Origin: Acholeplasmatales bacterium
GTDB lineage: Bacteria > Bacillota_I > Bacilli_A > Acholeplasmatales > Anaeroplasmataceae
Reading direction: 5' to 3'
Assembly: GCA_900767915.1 (NCBI GenBank)
Contig: CAAGAX010000008.1
Coordinates: forward strand, 1 to 8,177
Length of the DNA: 8,177 bases
This document shows, piece by piece, positions 5,123-8,177 of the stretch. Under the pieces are notes generated by a model. It worked only from the letters and a program-made list of their open reading frames with translations, searched no databases and was not told the origin of the DNA. The stretch's first letter is position 1. Each line of letters starts with the position of its first letter. Both the position numbers and the translations under genes were made by a program.

Positions 5123-7404
5123 TGGAAGGTAAAATAACAATAACTGGTCATTTAGATAGTGTTATTTATGAATCACCTGATTCTTTATATAAGGTAATTA
5201 AGATTATCACTAATGATGATAAGGAAATGATGGTGGTTGGATCATTTGTTTCTATTGAAAAGGGCTTGAATTATGATTTTGTTGGTGTGATGAAAAAACA
5301 TCCTAAATATGGTGAGCAATTAGTAGCTAGTGTTGTTAGTAAAAGTACAAGCTTTTCTAAAGAAGGCTTAATTAGCTATTTATCTAGTGATAAATTTTAT
5401 GGAATAGGAGCTAAGCTTGCCTTTAATATCGTAGATAAGCTTGGACTTGATTGCATAAATAAAATATTAAAAGATCCAAAATGCCTTGAGGGCATTTCTG
5501 GTTTAACATTACCTAAAAGAGAGGTGCTTTATCAATCATTAAAGGCTAATTATGAAGCTGAACAGGTTTTTATTAGACTTTATAGCTTTAATTTATCAAG
5601 TAAAATGATTGAAAAGATTTATTCTAAATACGAAGAAAAAAGCGTTTCTATTATTGAAAATGATCCCTATATTTTGTTATATGAGGTTGATGGCTTTGGA
5701 TTTAAAAAATGTGATATATTAGCTCATAATTTAGGATATAAGGATGACGATATAAAAAGAATTAAAGCGGCATTACTATATACATTAAATTATGTTTCAT
5801 ATAATCAAGGATTCACATTTTTAACTTATGATCAATTAATTAATTCTAGTAAAAAGCTATTAGATAATAATCCATTAATTAATGATTCTATTTTTGAAAA
5901 TAGCTTATTAGAATTAATTGAAGAAAAGAAAATATATAATGAGGATGATAGATATTATGATTATATTTTATATCATCAGGAGGATTCTTTAGCTTCAAGA
6001 CTTACTAAGCTATATAGTAGTGATTATAATAAATTTAATTTAGAAAAAATTAAAGAGGCTCTTTTATTTGTTGAAAAAAGTATTGAGATAACCTATACGC
6101 CACTTCAAAAGGAAGCAATTATAAATTCATTAGCTAATAAGCTATCAATAATTACAGGTGGACCTGGTACTGGTAAATCAACTATTTTAAAGGGAATAAT
6201 ATTATGCTATTTAAGGCTTAATAAATTAGAATTAGATTCTGAAGAGGTTTCATATAAAATATTATTAGCTTCTCCAACAGGTAGAGCTAGTAAAAGAATG
6301 ATTGAAACTACTAATATGAAGGCATATACAATTCATAAAGCCTTAGGTTATAATTTCGATGGCTGTTTTTCACATGATGAAAATAATCCATTAAGCTGTA
6401 GCCTTTTAATAGTAGATGAAGCATCTATGGTTGATATAAATATTGCATCAGCATTATTTAAAGCGCTACCTAATAGATGTCAGGTTATTTTAGTAGGAGA
6501 TAGTAATCAGCTTCCTTCAGTAGGTCCTGGTAATGTCTTATATGATTTAATTCATACAAGTATTTTTAAAACTACTATGTTAAATCAAATTATGAGACAA
6601 GCAAATGATTCTGATATTATTAAATTATCACAAATGGTATTAAATGAAAGAATTGATTATTCCATTTTTTCTAGTAAAAAGGAATTATTCTTTTATAATG
6701 CTGAATCTAAAGATTTAATTAATTATTTATTTAAAATAATGGATAGATTTATAAGTAATGGTGGAGATTTACAAAATGATTTAGAGATTCTTGCCCCAAT
6801 GTATGCTGGAGTTGCAGGAATTGATATGATAAATGCTAAAATTCAGGAGCGATATAATCCTGAAAATGAAAAAATTATAAAAAGAGATACTAAGCTTTTT
6901 AAGAAAAATGATAAGGTATTACAGCTAAAAAATGATGCAGAATTGGATATAATGAATGGTGATATAGGTAAGATTATTGATATAATTAAGGTTGATAATA
7001 ATGATGTTATGATTATTGATTTTGATGGACATTTAGTAAATTATAATGCTAAAAATATTGATAATTTAACCTTAGCATATGCAATTTCTATCCATAAAAG
7101 TCAGGGCTCAGAATTTAAGAATGTCATTTTACCTATTTTACCAAGTTATCAAATAATGCTAAAAAAGAAGCTTATTTATACAGCGATAACAAGAGCGAAA
7201 AAAAAGCTTATTATTGTAGGTAAGCTTGATAGTATTAATTATTCAATTCATAATTTAGAATATCAAAGACAAACAACCCTTTCAAAAAGAGTAGAGGATA
7301 AATTTAATAATAGAATTGAGATTAAAATTTTCGACCCCGAAATACCATTTGATACTTTAGGTGAATATGATATGGATGGAATTACACCTTATTCATTCAT
7401 GTAG
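5122..7404 (+). CDS. recD2: RecD2-like ATP-dependent 5'-3' DNA helicase (YrrC family)
   Basis: An SF1B DNA helicase of the RecD2 type, which acts without RecB/RecC in DNA repair and replication-fork maintenance. The long N-terminal region has helix-hairpin-helix-like parts, YGIGAKLAFNIVDKLG (93-108) and GFGFKKCDILAHNLG (191-205). The motor follows: TPLQKEAI (326-333), Walker A GGPGTGKST (346-354), motif Ia ASPTGRASKR (383-392), TIHKALG (403-409), motif II VDEASMVD (431-438), motif III GDSNQLPSVGPG (459-470), LNQIMRQ (487-493), MNGDIGKI (611-618), the AISIHKSQGSEF motif V region (654-665) and motif VI YTAITRAKK (686-694). At 760 residues it is complete. It starts inside the mnmA stop (TAATG) with only a weak purine-rich stretch upstream, so translational coupling is likely. 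In B. subtilis a TPR gene (yrrB) separates the two; it is absent here. No tryptophan occurs in the protein. Confidence 0.96.
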   Translation: MEGKITITGHLDSVIYESPDSLYKVIKIITNDDKEMMVVGSFVSIEKGLNYDFVGVMKKHPKYGEQLVASVVSKSTSFSKEGLISYLSSDKFYGIGAKLAFNIVDKLGLDCINKILKDPKCLEGISGLTLPKREVLYQSLKANYEAEQVFIRLYSFNLSSKMIEKIYSKYEEKSVSIIENDPYILLYEVDGFGFKKCDILAHNLGYKDDDIKRIKAALLYTLNYVSYNQGFTFLTYDQLINSSKKLLDNNPLINDSIFENSLLELIEEKKIYNEDDRYYDYILYHQEDSLASRLTKLYSSDYNKFNLEKIKEALLFVEKSIEITYTPLQKEAIINSLANKLSIITGGPGTGKSTILKGIILCYLRLNKLELDSEEVSYKILLASPTGRASKRMIETTNMKAYTIHKALGYNFDGCFSHDENNPLSCSLLIVDEASMVDINIASALFKALPNRCQVILVGDSNQLPSVGPGNVLYDLIHTSIFKTTMLNQIMRQANDSDIIKLSQMVLNERIDYSIFSSKKELFFYNAESKDLINYLFKIMDRFISNGGDLQNDLEILAPMYAGVAGIDMINAKIQERYNPENEKIIKRDTKLFKKNDKVLQLKNDAELDIMNGDIGKIIDIIKVDNNDVMIIDFDGHLVNYNAKNIDNLTLAYAISIHKSQGSEFKNVILPILPSYQIMLKKKLIYTAITRAKKKLIIVGKLDSINYSIHNLEYQRQTTLSKRVEDKFNNRIEIKIFDPEIPFDTLGEYDMDGITPYSFM

Positions 7405-7462
7405 GAAATTATTACCAATTTTAATTTATTTTTGTGTTAATAATAATACTGGTGATGTTAAT

Positions 7463-7576
7463 ATGAAATGCTTTTCAATGTTGATGGTTGGAATTGCTAT
7501 AGGTATGTATTTACCTAAAATGTGTAGTAAATCAAGTTCAATGAAAAAGATTCTTAAAAAGATTAATATTGAATAA
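7463..7576 (+). CDS. Small single-span membrane protein of unknown function (37 aa)
   Basis: The frame is open further upstream into the recD2 end, but the ATG at 7463 is the best start: GGTGAT (7451-7456) stands six bases before it, and it lies clear of recD2. The product has one hydrophobic segment (about residues 4-18, FSMLMVGIAIGMYLP) with a small-residue GxxxG-like pattern (GIAIG). A serine-rich turn and a lysine-rich tail (KKILKKINIE) follow, and there are two cysteines (3 and 21). The basic tail predicts N-out, C-in insertion. I recognise no family. It may be cotranscribed with recD2, since only 58 bases intervene and no strong promoter is seen. It ends directly against the convergent regulator gene, with no base between the two stops. 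Whether it is made as a protein is inferred from the Shine-Dalgarno and the amphipathic make-up. Confidence 0.6.
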   Translation: MKCFSMLMVGIAIGMYLPKMCSKSSSMKKILKKINIE

Positions 7577-7810
7577 TTAATCATAGTATTTTGGCATTGT
7601 TTCTTTTTTTAATTGAAATATTTCATTAATATTAATATTTAGAATTTGGCAAATACGACCTAGCTCAAAGAAGCTTGGCTCTTGTTTGCCATTTTCTATT
7701 TTATTGTATTTTGAATTTTTAATTGGAATTAAAAAAGCCATTTCCTTTTGACTAATATTCATTTCAACTCTTTTTTCCTTAATTAGCTCTGCAAATTCTT
7801 TATATATCAT
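7577..7810 (-). CDS. Small HTH (XRE/Cro-CI family) transcriptional regulator
   Basis: This 77-residue protein is almost entirely one HTH_3 domain. FAELIKEKRVEMNISQKEMAFLI (helices 1-2) is followed by the recognition region IKNSKYNKIENGKQEPSF, with the family's IENGKxxPS signature, then FELGRICQILNININEIF (helices 4-5). There is no effector or dimerisation domain beyond a short KKETMPKYYD tail, so it resembles the small Cro-like single-domain regulators of phages, toxin-antitoxin loci and low-GC chromosomes. The minus-strand start has AAAGG (7818-7822) seven bases upstream of ATG. An inverted repeat directly upstream (7826-7862) is a likely autoregulatory site. The target genes are unknown. 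It is convergent with the small membrane protein gene, with no recognisable terminator between them. Confidence 0.9.
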   Translation of the reverse strand: MIYKEFAELIKEKRVEMNISQKEMAFLIPIKNSKYNKIENGKQEPSFFELGRICQILNININEIFQLKKETMPKYYD

Positions 7811-7825
7811 ATTTTTTCCTTTCTA

Positions 7826-7862
7826 AAAGATATTTACTTTTTGTTTAATAGTAAATATCTTT
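7826..7862 (-). promoter_or_regulatory. Probable operator of the HTH regulator: 13-bp perfect inverted repeat
   Basis: AAAGATATTTACT (7826-7838) is the exact reverse complement of AGTAAATATCTTT (7850-7862), with 11 bases between the arms. It sits 15 bases upstream of the regulator ATG, between its Shine-Dalgarno and a possible -10 box. That is the usual place for a self-repressing HTH protein to bind. Read as RNA it could also form a hairpin in the 5' leader. There is no GC-rich stem or U-tract on either side, so it is not an intrinsic terminator. Confidence 0.6.
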
Positions 7863-7888
7863 ATATAAATTTTACTAAAATTAAAAAA
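7860..7888 (-). promoter_or_regulatory. Weak candidate promoter for the HTH regulator
   Basis: On the minus strand TATAAA (7860-7865) could serve as the -10 box, with T-rich sequence (7883-7888) 17 bases further upstream in place of a -35. The start would fall inside the inverted repeat near 7853, so a bound repressor would block it. The -35 match is poor and AT-rich sequence gives such hits by chance. Confidence 0.3.
7868..7882. repeat. 15-bp odd palindrome, possible second operator
   Basis: AATTTTA-C-TAAAATT is a palindrome around a single central C. Its TTTACT core is the same word found in both arms of the neighbouring inverted repeat (7833-7838, and as AGTAAA at 7850-7855). Three copies in about 45 bases upstream of a small HTH gene suggest a shared binding motif, though AT-rich sequence makes such words common. 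Confidence 0.35.
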
Positions 7889-7909
7889 AGCCTATCACTA
7901 AAGATAGGC
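7883..7909 (-). terminator. Intrinsic terminator on the minus strand
   Basis: Read on the minus strand, GCCTATC (7903-7909) pairs with GATAGGC (7890-7896) around a six-base loop, and seven T residues follow (7883-7889). The stem is perfect and is the most GC-rich hairpin in the region. It would end a transcript coming from the right (7910-8177 or beyond) before it reaches the HTH gene. Alternatively it is an attenuator within the leader of that gene. Confidence 0.85.
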
Positions 7910-7945
7910 ATCAATTTTGAAATTAATTAATAATAGCTTTTTCAT
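7898..7945 (-). CDS. Possible 15-codon peptide (MKKLLLINFKIDAYL) ending inside the terminator
   Basis: On the minus strand ATG (7943-7945) opens a 15-codon frame that stops at TAG (7898-7900), in the loop of the terminator hairpin. GGTGAT (7954-7959), the same Shine-Dalgarno word used by murE and murD, lies eight bases upstream. The product would be a basic start followed by a hydrophobic run. A TAA lies in frame just before the ATG, so it is not the tail of a longer gene. A position directly ahead of a terminator is what a leader peptide would show, but such short frames arise by chance. Confidence 0.3.
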   Translation of the reverse strand: MKKLLLINFKIDAYL

Positions 7946-8177
7946 AATATGTTATCACCATTTATATCTTATCATGAAAATTATTAATTTTCTATATTAT
8001 TCATTAAAAATAGCTTGAAAATGCTTTATTATTGGCAAAATAAAGCTTGAGTGTTTAATTTATTATTGAATAAAAAAGCCCGTATTTGGTATTTAACTAC
8101 CCAAAGTTTGGAATTTAATTTATATTTTTAACTGCTTAATAATATATAAATATATTATTAAAAAAGTTGAAAATATT
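7910..8177. other. AT-rich non-coding right end
   Basis: Apart from the short peptide frame above, no coding region, tRNA or recognised RNA is seen on either strand. The minus-strand terminator at 7883-7909 implies that something is transcribed leftward through here, either a gene ending beyond the window or a short RNA starting in this stretch. A second terminator-like spot (A-tract at 8072-8077 beside GCCCG) lacks a matching stem. Confidence 0.55.
8136..8161. repeat. Pure-AT inverted repeat
   Basis: TTAATAATATA (8136-8146) is the reverse complement of TATATTATTAA (8151-8161), with four bases (TAAA) between. All pairs are A-T. It could extrude or act as an easily melted segment, but in sequence this AT-rich an 11-base palindrome may be coincidental. 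Confidence 0.4.

Noticed and set aside
7361..7462. Upstream extension of the 37-residue frame to an ATG at 7361, overlapping the end of recD2
   Set aside because: The ATG lies inside recD2 coding sequence in another frame and has no ribosome site. The added segment reads like noise, while the ATG at 7463 has GGTGAT upstream.
7561..7582. Hairpin GATTAAT/ATTAATC over the two convergent stops, as a bidirectional terminator
   Set aside because: Seven mostly A-T pairs around an eight-base loop with no U-tract on either strand; too weak for intrinsic termination.
8072..8111. Second minus-strand terminator (T-tract at 8072-8077 beside CGGGC)
   Set aside because: The GC-rich CGGGC has no partner. 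The only stem nearby (8085-8091 with 8098-8105, one bulge) is weak and separated from the T-tract by seven bases.
1..8177. CRISPR array, insertion sequence, prophage or toxin-antitoxin operon
   Set aside because: No regularly spaced repeats, transposase, integrase or paired toxin and antitoxin frames were seen on either strand.

Overview
This window is very AT-rich and comes from a low-GC bacterium of the Bacillota/Mycoplasmatota side of the tree. Four things point there: (a) murE-mraY-murD occur with no murF between murE and mraY, as in Bacillus; (b) mnmA lies directly upstream of recD2, which in Bacillus are separated only by a TPR gene; (c) the MnmA N-terminus carries a long insert after its RNWDS motif, of a kind I associate with Erysipelotrichia/Mollicutes-like bacteria; (d) translation starts use a GGTGAT-type Shine-Dalgarno. 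A reduced, wall-bearing Bacilli relative (for example an uncultured RF39-like or Erysipelotrichales-like lineage) fits, but this is inference. The standard code is used: all Trp codons are TGG, and no gene here ends in TGA.

Layout. Bases 4-79 hold a tRNA-Lys(CTT) on the minus strand, with a very clean promoter at 121-149. Bases 80-408 contain no protein gene but hold a long inverted repeat (186-289) with further helices nested inside it, which looks like a structured RNA or a small palindromic element. Bases 409-3933 are a plus-strand peptidoglycan operon, murE-mraY-murD: cytoplasmic addition of the third stem residue, the membrane step to lipid I, and D-Glu addition. After a 61-base gap with its own extended -10 promoter comes mnmA-recD2 (3995-7404), translationally coupled through a one-base overlap: a tRNA U34 2-thiolation enzyme and a 5'-3' DNA helicase. 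A 37-residue membrane peptide gene (7463-7576) ends exactly where a convergent minus-strand HTH regulator (7577-7810) ends. Upstream of the regulator are a 13-bp inverted repeat and a 15-bp palindrome sharing a TTTACT core, which are likely operators. Further right are an intrinsic terminator on the minus strand (7883-7909), a possible 15-codon peptide running into it, and non-coding AT-rich sequence to the end.

Most of this is conserved housekeeping gene content. The parts worth a second look are the structured element at 186-289, the regulator control region at 7826-7945, the eroded motifs in MurE and MurD, and the composition step between the mur genes and mnmA-recD2. I did not find a clear new multi-gene system.
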